Source of the DNA: Lobosporangium transversale
Lineage: Eukaryota > Mortierellomycota > Mortierellomycetes > Mortierellales > Mortierellaceae
Assembly (NCBI RefSeq): GCF_002105155.1
Contig: NW_019028991.1
Span: 783,033-847,032, forward strand
Direction: 5' to 3'
Length of the DNA: 64,000 nt
Shown here: positions 12,334-22,856 of the stretch, piece after piece
Layout of the letters: each line of letters begins with the position of its first letter
How positions within the stretch are numbered: the stretch's first letter is position 1
Translations under genes and position numbers: made by a program
The notes under the pieces: generated by a model
The model's database searches: none
What the model was told of the DNA's origin: nothing
Seen by the model: the letters and a program-made list of their open reading frames with translations, nothing else

Positions 12334-14194
12334 TTACAACATAACTAGTCCGACCTTCTTGCTTTCAACTTCTCTACACCTCCAGTTGTAAAGATAAAAG
12401 TGTAAGTATCCATCGCCCGGGCCAAACTTCAAATCATCTATAAACAGCGAATTGTCCATCAGATTGAGAGCATTGAAGACATCGAAATCATTCTGGCGCG
12501 CTAAAATCAAAGCGTCCTGCATCAATCCAGTCAGACGGTCCTTGATCGCCTTGTCACGCGCAGCTTCGCGTTCACTCACATCTGCAATCTTACTTAATTC
12601 TTCATCCGGTATTTGCACAGCATAGTAGAAACAGTAAGCAGCATTTAACGTCGAGTGCGTCGTGTGATTGATGACAGTCGATGGAAGTGAGTAGAACGAG
12701 AAGAAATCCGTAATCTCTTTTGTTTCCGGATCCTAGAGCAGCCATTTTCAGAACATAAATAAGTTTGGGCAGAAGAACGCCAATGCATTTTTTGTTTTTG
12801 TTTATGCTTTGTCTGTTTGTTTGTTTGAATCATTGAGCAACTGTGCATTACCTCAACAACATAACCCCAGACGACTCCAGGACGAGTGATAAGCCAATGA
12901 CGGACGTCTTCCTCTCCAAAATGAGGTGCCAAATTGAAATGAGACATGTATTTGTTCATTAATGTCGATACTGCTTTAACATCCTTTTCTTCCATAGGTC
13001 TCAATCCAGGTGTATTCGTCTGAGTCTGCATTTTGTACAGTTTGATCAGGCGAGCCATTGTCATGTTACGTCCTAACTGTGAAAACCCAGTCTCGACCAG
13101 CTTCTTGGGGTTAAGTGATCGGTGGAAATAACGACATGTGGCCATCGGCTTTGGAAGAACGACTCCTGCAGTATAAACAGCTTGGAAAATGCCCTCCAAA
13201 TGTGTCCTACGTGTCACTTCCTTGATCAATACAGGAGCTAAACGCTTGCTGCGGAGCTTCTTGTGGATACACAAAAAGTTGATCTCGACCATGCGCTTAA
13301 CACTTTTTTTTTTTTTTTTTTTTTTTTTTTTGGTAGAGACAAAGATAGGTTGATAAAAAAAGAGGTCAATATAATGTAATACAGAGATGATCGTATAAAA
13401 AGAAAATAAGAACAACCTCCTTACTTGTTATGAACACGGACATCCTGAGGGATTCCACTGATAAAGGCAACAAGCTTTTTGTTTGAGGCTACACGAACAC
13501 CAATATGCCACGACTTCTTCCATCCTGGAGGCAACAGAGCCCACTTCAAGAACTCTGCCGAGTAGTCAAATCGGAACATGGCATCATCATCTTCCACATA
13601 GTTGAGTGTCAAAAGCTCATATAGCTCCTTGATCTCCTTATCATCTTCTACATTGACTAATGACCACTCAAACTCCTTCGGCAAAGGATAAGGAGTAGCA
13701 CGAACTTGATCCAGTGGGACATCTGGCTCGATTGCTCCATCCTCGTCAACAACCTCATCTATTGCAAAATAAGAAAGATAAATCAAGGAAGAAGACATGA
13801 GGCTTGAGATATTTAACCCCAAATAGACAGTTGATTCGATCGGATATCGTCCCAACAACAACATAATAACAATAAGACGCTACGAATTTCACCTCTTTTC
13901 TTCAAATCTATTAGACATGATTTAATCTCAGTACCAAACCATACCATGCTTCACAACAGGCTGCGTCTTCCAGAACTTGTGCTCCTCCATTGACTTTGGC
14001 TCTTTTCCATTGGCAGAGCCACTATTAAGAGCCATCTGATGAAGTAAGGCACGCAATTTCTCCTGGACATCAGCAGGTGCATTCATCAACTCCTGTTCAA
14101 ATCGAGCAGCCGACGACGCCGTCTTGTCCTCTTGATTAGTATTGCGGGCTACATTCTTGCCCTTTTCTTTGCTGGTGTTTCTTGTTCCTGACAT
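12334..14194 (-). CDS. NMT1: Glycylpeptide N-tetradecanoyltransferase (N-myristoyltransferase)
   Basis: Four exons: 13945-14194, 13425-13758, 12852-13302 and 12334-12732; 477 aa. The enzyme transfers myristate from myristoyl-CoA to N-terminal Gly of proteins in the cytosol. Family blocks are present in order: [31 protein letters not shown], the [22 protein letters not shown] block, the [17 protein letters not shown] block, [12 protein letters not shown], and the C-terminal [14 protein letters not shown] ending in VGLVML, which supplies the catalytic carboxylate. The N-terminal ~60 residues are Ala/Lys/Ser-rich and unconserved, as usual. Intron 2 (13303-13424) is odd: its 3' splice site is a 28-nt A-run followed by AG on the coding strand. 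The gene lies 142 bp downstream of the dolichyldiphosphatase gene, same strand. Confidence 0.96.
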
Positions 14195-14336
14195 GACTGA
14201 CAGACTTGTTGAAGAAAAAAAACTGAAAGATGTGAAAATAGAAAGAAAAACGTGTCCAACCCCCGTTCTTTACGCCTTGGATTATCACATGATCACTAAA
14301 GTTTGCTTTATTTATATAGAGATATTTTTTATTAAC

Positions 14337-15374
14337 TTAATCACTTTTCTTGCCCTGACTGATCTTGCGCCACTGCTGGAATTGTTCCCATTCCCACCGA
14401 TATACATGATCCATTTGTTCTCGATCGACAATATGAGCCCAGCGTCCAAGCGGATTATCCAACATCCAGTCCTGCATGCCTTTCGATCGCAAAAACTTTT
14501 GAGTGAAAAAGTAGTATCCTACTCCAATTAAAGTTCCACAAATCGATCCTGCCACTACTTGCTGCCAGGTATGATAGTATAAGTGAACACTTGAAAGTGA
14601 AAGTTTTAAGATGTGTTTCAAAGAGAAAAAAAATATCATCAGTTGTTCCGCTTTGTTAGAAGTAGGCATTTTATTTTTTTTTTACTTTGTAGCTTGAAAG
14701 AATATCCTTACCGAGAGTAGACCACTAATAAGGACCAAAGGGTGACAACCGCTGATATGAAGTGCGGACTGACGATTCCAGATGAGGCACCGCTAACATT
14801 AAAGACATAGTATACATTGGATATCCAAGGATAATTAGGAAAAAAACAAAAAAAAGAGAGAGAATAGCTAGGATCTCTTTTATGACCTTTGGAAAATCAC
14901 TTCCTTTTCTTGCTTACTTTCGATACACCAAAAGGATCATGTAGGCTGCAAAATATGCCATGAATTGCGAGTGACTTGAAGGCATACCATAGCCATCACC
15001 CAGATATTCTAATATTATTTATTTTTCCCAGTATCATTGGTTAGTGTTTGGTAAAATGTTAAATTCTTTCATCATCCTTTAAATATTAGTAATCTTATAC
15101 CTGTCGGTCTTGCTTGCTTAACCAAGCGTTTAAGTACAAAATTGATGCCTTCATTCAAGAGTTGACCTGCAAACATCGTGACCACTGTAAGGTCTCTTGT
15201 GGTTAATACAACGGCGATATAACCACAGATAATCGCCAGCGGTGAAAGTGTAAGGTGAGCAAAAATCTTTGAATAGATATCATCACCACTGAATTGAACG
15301 TGAGTTAAAGAGAGTGATGTGAGAGTGTGATGAGGAGGGATCTTGGCCCTTTTGGCAATAACTTCTTCATGCAT
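14337..15374 (-). CDS. CAX4: Dolichyldiphosphatase (PAP2 superfamily)
   Basis: Four exons: 15101-15374, 14918-15008, 14712-14792 and 14337-14589; 232 aa. It hydrolyses dolichyl diphosphate on the ER lumenal side, recycling the carrier for N-glycosylation. The N-terminal LTHVQFSGDD matches DOLPP1/Cax4. The PAP2 phosphatase motifs are all present and each spans or borders an exon: K-x6-RP (KRLVKQARP), GMPSSHSQF, and SR-x5-H (SRVHLYYHTW). Four or so hydrophobic segments fit a small multi-pass ER protein. The second and third exons are only 91 and 81 nt. No ambiguity in family; the symbol follows yeast (DOLPP1 in animals). Confidence 0.95.
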
Positions 15375-15566
15375 AGCGGAAAGGTAAAAAAACTTTTATA
15401 AACAATGGATGGCATTAATTCAAGAGATTGTGAATGACATGAGAACAAGGAAAAATAATAACCGTTGCTCTCTTTATTTATCTGAAATGTATATGATGCA
15501 AATGTGACGGTGGGAATTGTTAATTGACCACAGAAATTTAATCTAATCTAAAATGAAAATGAAGTT

Positions 15567-16752
15567 CTAAAGTTGTCGATCCTTTGCCAGAACCTGTTGA
15601 GCAATTGCTGGCTGGATCTCATTTGCTTCCATCAAACGCCAGTTAGGCGACTGTTGCTGTCGTAGCCAGTTAAAATCCTTAACCCTGTCATAGTAATTCT
15701 TGGTAGGATTCAGATTGGCAGCCTGTACATTTTTTAAAAATATAAAATATTAGGAACGTCAACACAAGCGAGACCAAACAATGCCTTTTTTTTTTTTTTT
15801 TTTTGACAATACCTCAAATAATCTTTTAAGCTCATCCACGGGTAGGATTTGCCCATACGGCGCAAACCGCATATCGTTGCAGTCCTCGATAATCGGTTCA
15901 CTTGTCACATGAAGGTAAATATCCATGTTTTTGGACGTGTGCATACGAGACTAGATGGTAGTGCGTTTACCTTTTAGATATTGCTTCAAGGCAAAGAAAC
16001 AGCGTTCAAAGTTTTCTCTCTTCTCCTTTTACCTGATGACAAGCACCTATCAATGTGCATCCTTCACAATCATGCAACAAAATACTTCCGGAAACCGGAG
16101 GAATGACCAAGACACAGCGCTTCAGGTTTTTAATGTGGATCGCGCCCAAAGGGATGTTGTGGACCAGATTGACTGTGCAATCCGTCAGATTTGTTAATGC
16201 AACATCCTTCGCAACTGTAGTCGTTCCCCTTTCTACTCCATCCTTGGACGAATCGTCGGACATAGGAAGTGATCCAATAAACAAATGTTCGCCTGTCCGA
16301 TCCTCAAACTTCATAAACAAGCTCTGGTCAACCAATGAGGAAGATCTGGGGGTTTCCGTTGCCTTTGGCAAAGAGGCTGGCGAAGATGAAGCCGCAGTTA
16401 CTGTTGTTGTTGATGAAGAAGCCTTTCTTGACTTGAATGAAAACTTTGGTTTGGGAACGAGTGTTGTGCGCAATTGGTTCAGTCGCTCTGACAAGGATTT
16501 GATTGCCTAGATTGCTCAAGGTCAGTAAATGTCTCCAATCGCCTTTATATACGTTACTCAAACTACTGTTGAGGTTAACTTTTAATAAAGATACATACCT
16601 CCATACACACCCTGGCATCGTATGGTGGTAGGACACTGATTTTTTCTGTCACCGTCTTTTCAAGGATATGGATTCGTTGGACAAGATTATCAATAGCCAC
16701 TTGCATATCAGCCTTTGGGACTTGGTCTAGTCTTGTAAGGCTTTCTTCAATA

Positions 16753-16809
<57 letters not shown>

Positions 16810-16928
16810 AGGTTAGAATAGCTTGATATGATCTTGGTAACAACGTCAAGAACGTGGAATGATCACCAGGATTTACTTTGTTTTTCAGCATCAAATGTAG
16901 TGCGAAAGTCCTTTGCCGTGTCTGCCAT
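15567..16928 (-). CDS. TBCC: Tubulin-binding cofactor C
   Basis: Five exons: 16877-16928, 16599-16753, 16033-16506, 15813-15950 and 15567-15722; 324 aa. TBCC is the GTPase-activating cofactor that releases folded alpha/beta-tubulin from the cofactor supercomplex. The N-terminal half is a helical spectrin-like region and a Ser/Lys-rich linker. The C-terminal half is the beta-helical C-CAP/TBCC domain with the CHQSRMHTSKN block, in which Arg229 matches the conserved arginine finger, followed by DIYLHVTSEPIIEDC. Intron 1 (16754-16876) holds a T34-A19 tract (coding sense) ending exactly at the AG acceptor, and intron 4 has an A-run eight bases after its donor. The first exon is less certain because the N-terminus is poorly conserved. 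It is divergent from the METTL23-like gene with 129 bp between start codons. Confidence 0.93.
16754..16807. repeat. T19-A34 homopolymer pair in TBCC intron 1
   Basis: On the plus strand 19 T are followed by 34 A. In TBCC pre-mRNA this reads U34 then A19, directly abutting the AG 3' splice site, so the tract could fold on itself. Run lengths may vary between assemblies. Confidence 0.85.
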
Positions 16929-17057
16929 GAGTCAATGAGTGAGTTAATGGAGAAATTAGATGTGTCTTATTAAAGTTGTAAAGTTGAACCGTGGACAGAC
17001 ATAGAAATAAGCCGGCTTTTTTTTTTTTTTTTTTTTTTTTTTCTTAGCTTGCCTTCG
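16929..17057. promoter_or_regulatory. Bidirectional promoter region TBCC / METTL23-like
   Basis: Only 129 bp separate the two divergent start codons, and the interval contains a long T-run (about 17016-17041). Both genes must place promoter and 5' UTR here or inside each other's 5' end. Sharing of regulatory sequence is inferred from spacing; no specific factor site was recognised. Confidence 0.55.
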
Positions 17058-18560
17058 ATGACAACTCATGGCCCTTCAAATCAGCTCAAAGCTTGCAAAC
17101 AATTTCATTATGACACTAAAAGAGGATCTTTTTCCATCAATGTGACCGAGGCAAGTTGTCATTTCTCCCTTTCTCCCTTAAAATAAACGATTCATCTGTA
17201 ATCAACTAAACATTTTTTTTTTTTTACTCAGTTGCTAGATCCGGATTTTGGTCTATATGTCTGGCCGTCTGCGCTCGTTCTTGCAGAATTCATTGCATAT
17301 CGTCTGGATATCTTTAATAATTCTCGAACACAGCCTTTGATCATCCTGGAGATAGGTGCAGGAACTGCTCTGCCATCACTGTTACTTGCAAAAGCGACCG
17401 ATCATACTTTTGTGATTGTGACAGACAGACCTGGAGAACCTCGTATCTTGGAAAACATTCGTGAAGCATTCATCGACAATGGTATTAAAACATTCTATCC
17501 CAAAGACCCCACATCTCGCGTCATGGTTCGAGGACTTGGTTGGGGCGATTTTTCGCAGGCAGCGAGTGGACATGAGGATGATGGCGGGCTATTGCGGTTG
17601 CTGGAAGACCTTGAAACCCGCCACATTGATGTGATTCTCGGTAGCGACCTCTTTTATGATCCTTCAGGTAATGAAAAAGGAAACAAAAGAATCATCCACC
17701 TACCTGCTAATCAAAGTAACGGTTTCATGTCATCTATTAACTACACTTTTATTTTTTTATTTTTTTATTTTTTGCTACTACGTCTTAAAACTCATGTAGA
17801 TTTTGACTCACTGATGGCGACAGTGTCCTATATCATCAATCGACGTAATCCAGAGTGTATATTTTTAACAACATATCAGGACAGAAGCGCCAAACGAAAT
17901 ATCGATCCTTTGCTTCAGAAATGGGGGCTAGAGGGACGGATCATTCCATGGCAAGATTTTGAGCTTGATATGATTAAATTCCTTGCTGAGAATGAATCAG
18001 GAGAAGACGAATCAGAGGAGTGTTCATCTTCACCTTCACCTTCATCTTCACCTTCACCTTCACCGTCATCATTACCATCAGCAGAGAAGCTGATTCGCTG
18101 CTATGCGGAAGCAGAAGCGGAAGTAGAAGGAATATCAGGTGATAGAAAAAGTAGTTATCAACAGCCTGTGTGCCTTAAGCAACAACAAACATATGCAGTT
18201 AGTGTTATGGACAAGAGTGAGGATGCCAAATGGCTTCGTTTAGCCAAAGAAGAGGTTGAACGCGCTTTGAGTGATACAGGGTCACATGGATGTACCCAAA
18301 AAAGGCTCCCATTGGTAGATTATTCCTCAGAGACCAGTTCTGAGGATGACGTAGGCACTGAGGATGAAGATGGTACAAAGAGCAGAAAGGAGGATTCTAT
18401 ATTTCAGTCCTCTAATAGAGAGGGAAAGCTACAAATGCGTACGCAAAAAGGCTACAGACTTGGGGATTATGGAGCGATTAGCAGCGTACATCTTCTCTGG
18501 ATCTGTAAGCAAGGCTATGGTGATCGTTTTGAGCTGTGGACAAGGAAATCTATGAAGTAG
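17058..18560 (+). CDS. METTL23: METTL23-like protein arginine/lysine methyltransferase
   Basis: Exons 17058-17150, 17232-17667 and 17800-18560; 429 aa. It is a class I SAM-dependent methyltransferase of the METTL21/23 family. Visible features are FSINVTELLDPDFGLYVWPSA at the N-terminus, motif I LEIGAGTALPSLLLAK, the acidic post-I TDRPGE, and GSDLFYDPSDFDSLMATV with the ING-like NRRNPECIFLTTYQDRSA block. The first intron uses a GC donor (GAG|GCAAGT); only this choice keeps the frame into the conserved E-LLDPxxGLYVWP join. Intron 2 is 132 nt with no in-frame stop, so retention would add 44 residues. Unlike the short animal protein, this one carries a ~200-residue Ser/Glu-rich insertion and tail (SPSPSS repeats near residues 250-270). 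The substrate is unknown; animal METTL23 acts on histone H3. Confidence 0.85.
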
Positions 18561-20070
18561 AGCACATAGTAGCAAACGCTACTCTAGATTACTAGCAAAG
18601 ATGCTTGTGTGCTGTGATTGGATGCGTGCGTATAAAATGCGTATAGGGAAATTAAGTAATGTTTAGTATATACATTGGATACGACGCGTTTCTTCAGTTC
18701 ACAGAGTAAAAAAAAAAAAAAAAAAAAAAAAAATTGCCTCTGTCTAAAATTGATTTCTAAACTTCGAAATGAACAATCGCGTGTAACAGAGCCTTTCCTT
18801 GGTGTGTGTCTTACCATGACAACATGGTATTCTAGGCCTCTAGACTATGCGGACCACATCCGTTCCTTCATTTGTGTATTGTCGTACAGTAGGCCAATTT
18901 GTCATTGACACGACAGTGGGCGTTTTTCGAAAGGCTGAGTGAACCATTTTTGGAAATGAAGCGGCTTTAATTTCGTGTTACTCTCGTGCGAAAATGCTGT
19001 TTTTGAAGAACAAATAATTAAATGGACCATTGCAAACCAGTAATCAGATCTTTTGTGTAGTTTTGTCATTTCGACGATGAACTTTGTAAACAAGGCTTTT
19101 GCATGGTGCCTTGGTAATGCAAGATTGCACAGGACGTGCAACCACAACACGCATTTGTGTGTCTGGAGTTTAAAAAATTTATCTGCATTAATGTAGCCTT
19201 CTTGGGAAAGGATGAGTATCATCGGGCTTGGCCCATGAACTTTATCCATTGCGGATTTTGAGCATCCAGATCACTTGTGTTGTTGGCTCCCCCATACGAA
19301 CCTCTTGGTGCACTAAACTGATTTCAGTCTCATTGAATGTTAAATCTTTTCACATAATTATTTCGTAATTAACAGACTGGCAGTACCGCATGTTTTCTGA
19401 GGATCGGGTAGTGTCTTGTTCTTTGCCTTATCGAGCATTGATGTGTTTTTTTTTTTTTATTCTGGCTCTCCTACACAACACATGCAACAAATAATGATGC
19501 GGGTCATCGCAAACCTTGTTCTTTCAAATTAAATCTTCGTATTCCTGTTTCCTGTCCTTCTTCTATTCTGCAAGGCTTTTTTTCTTTTTTCTTTTTTTCT
19601 TTTTTTTTACTGTATAAGTAACTGTGATAAAGAATATGTATAGCAAAATCTCGACCATTCTCGTCTCTTTTTAACCTTTTACTTTGTCCACTCCTTTAAA
19701 AAAAAGTCGCGTTCACTCACTCCTGAAGAGAGAAGCATTGGTCTATGTAAGAAATTTTTTTTATTCCCAATTCCCAAACAACATGCAAAAGATAACAAAT
19801 TAAATTTCGTGGGTCAAAAATGATTTGAAATGCATTCAAACTTTGAATGACCAGTTGATCTTCAACTGCCATCCTGTTTTGTGTTAGTTCCTGTTTCCTC
19901 TCATTCGTGCATTTCATGCCCTGTCATCGACATGGGCACATTCATTTCTTTCTCCACTCTTTTTTTTTTTTTTTTTTTTTTTTTTGTTTCCCTACTCAAC
20001 GTCTATGTCATACATCTCCCTTTTTGCCTTTATTTAAAATTCATAGACCATAAGTCCATAGATTCCACCA
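18561..20070. other. Spacer upstream of the MFS transporter
   Basis: 1.5 kb with an A-run at about 18709-18732 and T-runs near 19450, 19600 and 19961-19985. A 115-codon minus-strand frame at 18902-19249 shows no domain or codon signal and is not called. Confidence 0.55.
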
Positions 20071-22538
20071 ATGACGTCTCCTACTCGGGGCCAACGGTCC
20101 TACAATCCGCATGACACCACAAAAGATACTATTTGGGAAGAAAATGAGACTTCTCCTTTACTCCCTTCGTCTACAAATGATAACGCTTCAGACGCTTCAG
20201 ACCCTATTTCGCTCTACGTCAAAATCTTGGCCGAGAACCTTCCCTGGTATAAGCGTCCATCAGTGTTATGGCTAATACCGATCTATGGTCTGACTTCCAT
20301 GAGTGGAGGAATGCTATTTTCTTCCCTTGGTCAGTTCCAAGCAGAGCTGCTTTGCCGAGAGTATATGAACCGTCATGAGCCCGCAAATGCCACGGCGACC
20401 TTGATAACGAACACCGCCTCTTTCTTGCTTAATGCTGCGGTTGATATTTCTTTGAGGCCTGCACCAGGATGCAATGCACCAGAAATTCAGGCATATACTG
20501 CAAAGATAGTGGCGCTTATGGAAGTCCTGGGTGGTATTGCAGGTAAGCAAAATGTTTGATCGATGATGAAACCCAATGCCACTAGAAATCATACGATTAA
20601 TTACCTGCAGATCATAACTGGGGATTTTCGAGATGGTGCGTGCATAACGTACCAATCCTTGCGTTTCTTCTCCAGCGCAGCAGGGGTGATCGAGCATTCG
20701 TAATTGGCGCATTTTTGCAGATGCACAGGTGCATGTTCAGCTAACATGTCAATGTCGATATTTTTACAATAATTTTCATATTAAATAGCTACACTCTCGA
20801 TCGGATATTACGCTTCGTTGAGCGACAAGTATGGACGTATTAAGATTATGTGTGTTGGTATCTTAAACAGCCTATCCATGCTCATATCCATCATTATTAT
20901 GCGTAAATGGTGGGATCAGGTTGGCCTGCCGTTCATGGCCTTTGCTACATTGGTCCATGGATTACTGGGAGGGATAGGCATCGGAGGCACTATGAGTCTA
21001 GCATACGCTGCAGATTGTACGGAGCCCAGCAGACGAAGCTTGGTGTTTTCGTGGCTGCATGCAGCGCTTTTCATGGGTCTGAGCATCGGGTAAAAAACGA
21101 TAATTCCTTCTCTCCGTCTGTTATTAGTCATGAAAAGAAATGTAACAACGTAATACTCATAGATTATATATATATATATATATTGCTCTTTTTCTTTAAT
21201 AGGCCCTTCCTAGGTGGACTGATTGTCAAGTTGACAGGCAGTATCTTGCTGGTTGTTTACACTGACATTGGAGTGACGATCTTGGCGCTTTTGGGCCTTT
21301 TTATCACTCCCGAATCCTTGCCAGGAAAACAGTCTGCTCATATCCAGGAGCTATACGAACAAGCGCTCAAATCTAATAATCAAGAGAGTCCAACCAAGAA
21401 GTCTTCGCTGTCATCAGCGGCAGCAACTGCATGGCATTATCACATGATTCGATCTCTCCAATTTTTCAAACCAAATGGTCAAAACACGAATATGATCTTA
21501 GTAGGGGCCATATCATTCTTGCAGATGTTGGCTCTCAAAGGCACATTTTCTATATTGATTCTTTACACCAATCGAGCCTTCAATTGGACGGAGTACGAAG
21601 ATGGGATTCTACTCTCTTTAAGTTCGTCCGTCCGCTTCTTTTCACTGCTTGTTCTTTTACCCATTCTCGTTCATACCTACCATAAGAGAACTAGTAAAAG
21701 AGAAGCAAAGACGTCGAAAAGCGCAACAACAACAAATACAGCCAAGGGCAAAAACAACAGCAATAGCAACAACAACAACATCAACGATAATAGCGATCGC
21801 ATCATCGCAAACCATCCTGAGCAGATCTTGGGTGGAGGACTTGATGATCCTGTAGTGGCCTCCAGAGTAGAGCATTTGGGAGAGGCTGCCCTAAATTTGT
21901 CAGATGATGAAGAGTCCTTCCAAGAACGTCGTCGCCGTCAATCAACTGCTGATTCTGCAATTACATTGACACCAAACCGCATGCGACGTCCCTCTTCATC
22001 ATATTCTTCACCTTCATCGCCGTCTACTCTAAGAAAGGCTTCATTATCTTCGAGCACTCGTCCTAGTTCCGGTATTACCATAAATAACAACAGTAAAGCC
22101 AATAAGGCTAATTCCAGTGAAGAACAGGGACAACAGCAGTCTCGAAAAGGCGATATTAAACTTGACACTTGGATTGTACGTCTTGGATTTGTGATCAACT
22201 CGACTACCTATGCTGGGTATGGACTTGCGACAAAAGGCTGGCATTTTTATCTGTGGGCATCACTTCATGCGATCAGCATTATTGCATCGCCCTCTCTCAA
22301 GACGATCTTGACCAACTTGGTGGAACCATCCCAGTTTGGAGCTGCGTTGGGTGCTATTCAAGTAGTGGATTCGATTGCAGGAATTGCTTCACCAGTAGTG
22401 ATCTCTGGAGTGTATGCCTTGACTGTTGGAACATGGCCTGAATTTGTATGGTATTGCTGTGCTCTCTTGACGGGTCTTTGTGTAATCTTGGCGTTTATGA
22501 TTAGACCACGGCAGTCCAATAGAACTTCGCAAGCATAA
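20071..22538 (+). CDS. MFS transporter with a giant cytoplasmic loop (SLC46/TetA-like)
   Basis: Exons 20071-20542, 20789-21089 and 21203-22538; 702 aa. Twelve hydrophobic segments can be counted. The loop between TM2 and TM3 carries the MFS motif SLSDKYGRIKIM. A long segment after TM1 with NATATL and two Cys fits an extracellular loop. The organisation resembles SLC46/tetracycline-type carriers, but the substrate cannot be assigned. Between about TM8 and TM9 lies an insertion of roughly 190 residues rich in Asn, Ser, Thr, Lys and Arg (starts HKRTSKREAK), probably disordered and regulatory. The N-terminus has ENETSPLL, a possible dileucine sorting signal (vacuole/endosome, inferred). The second intron contains a (TA)n tract at about 21163-21182. 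Confidence 0.85.
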
Positions 22539-22856
22539 GAAGGGAAGAAGAAGAAAAAAAATATCAGATGGCGGTTTTAATATGATAGCCAACCCCGCCC
22601 TGTAAAATATCAAAATAAAGAGGGAAAAGAAAAAGGTGGAAGATGTAGAGAATTAGTCTGCATAGTGATTTAAGACATGACTTCATTCAGTACAACAACC
22701 TTTAAAGTTCTCAAGTTGATAAATGAGATGGCATATTATATCAGATAAGTAAAAGGATAAGGTGTGTGTAAACTACTGAAGCGGTACACTTGAACTACAA
22801 ATGATGCTTTCGTAAAAAAAATAATAATAAAAAGCATGAATAAGCCTAAATATTTA
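22539..22856. other. Convergent 3' intergenic region
   Basis: 318 bp between two convergent stop codons, with purine-rich A tracts that could serve as polyadenylation signals on both strands. No gene seen. Confidence 0.5.

Noticed and set aside
18902-19249. 115-codon minus-strand open frame
   Set aside because: No recognisable family, no splice context, composition like the surrounding spacer.
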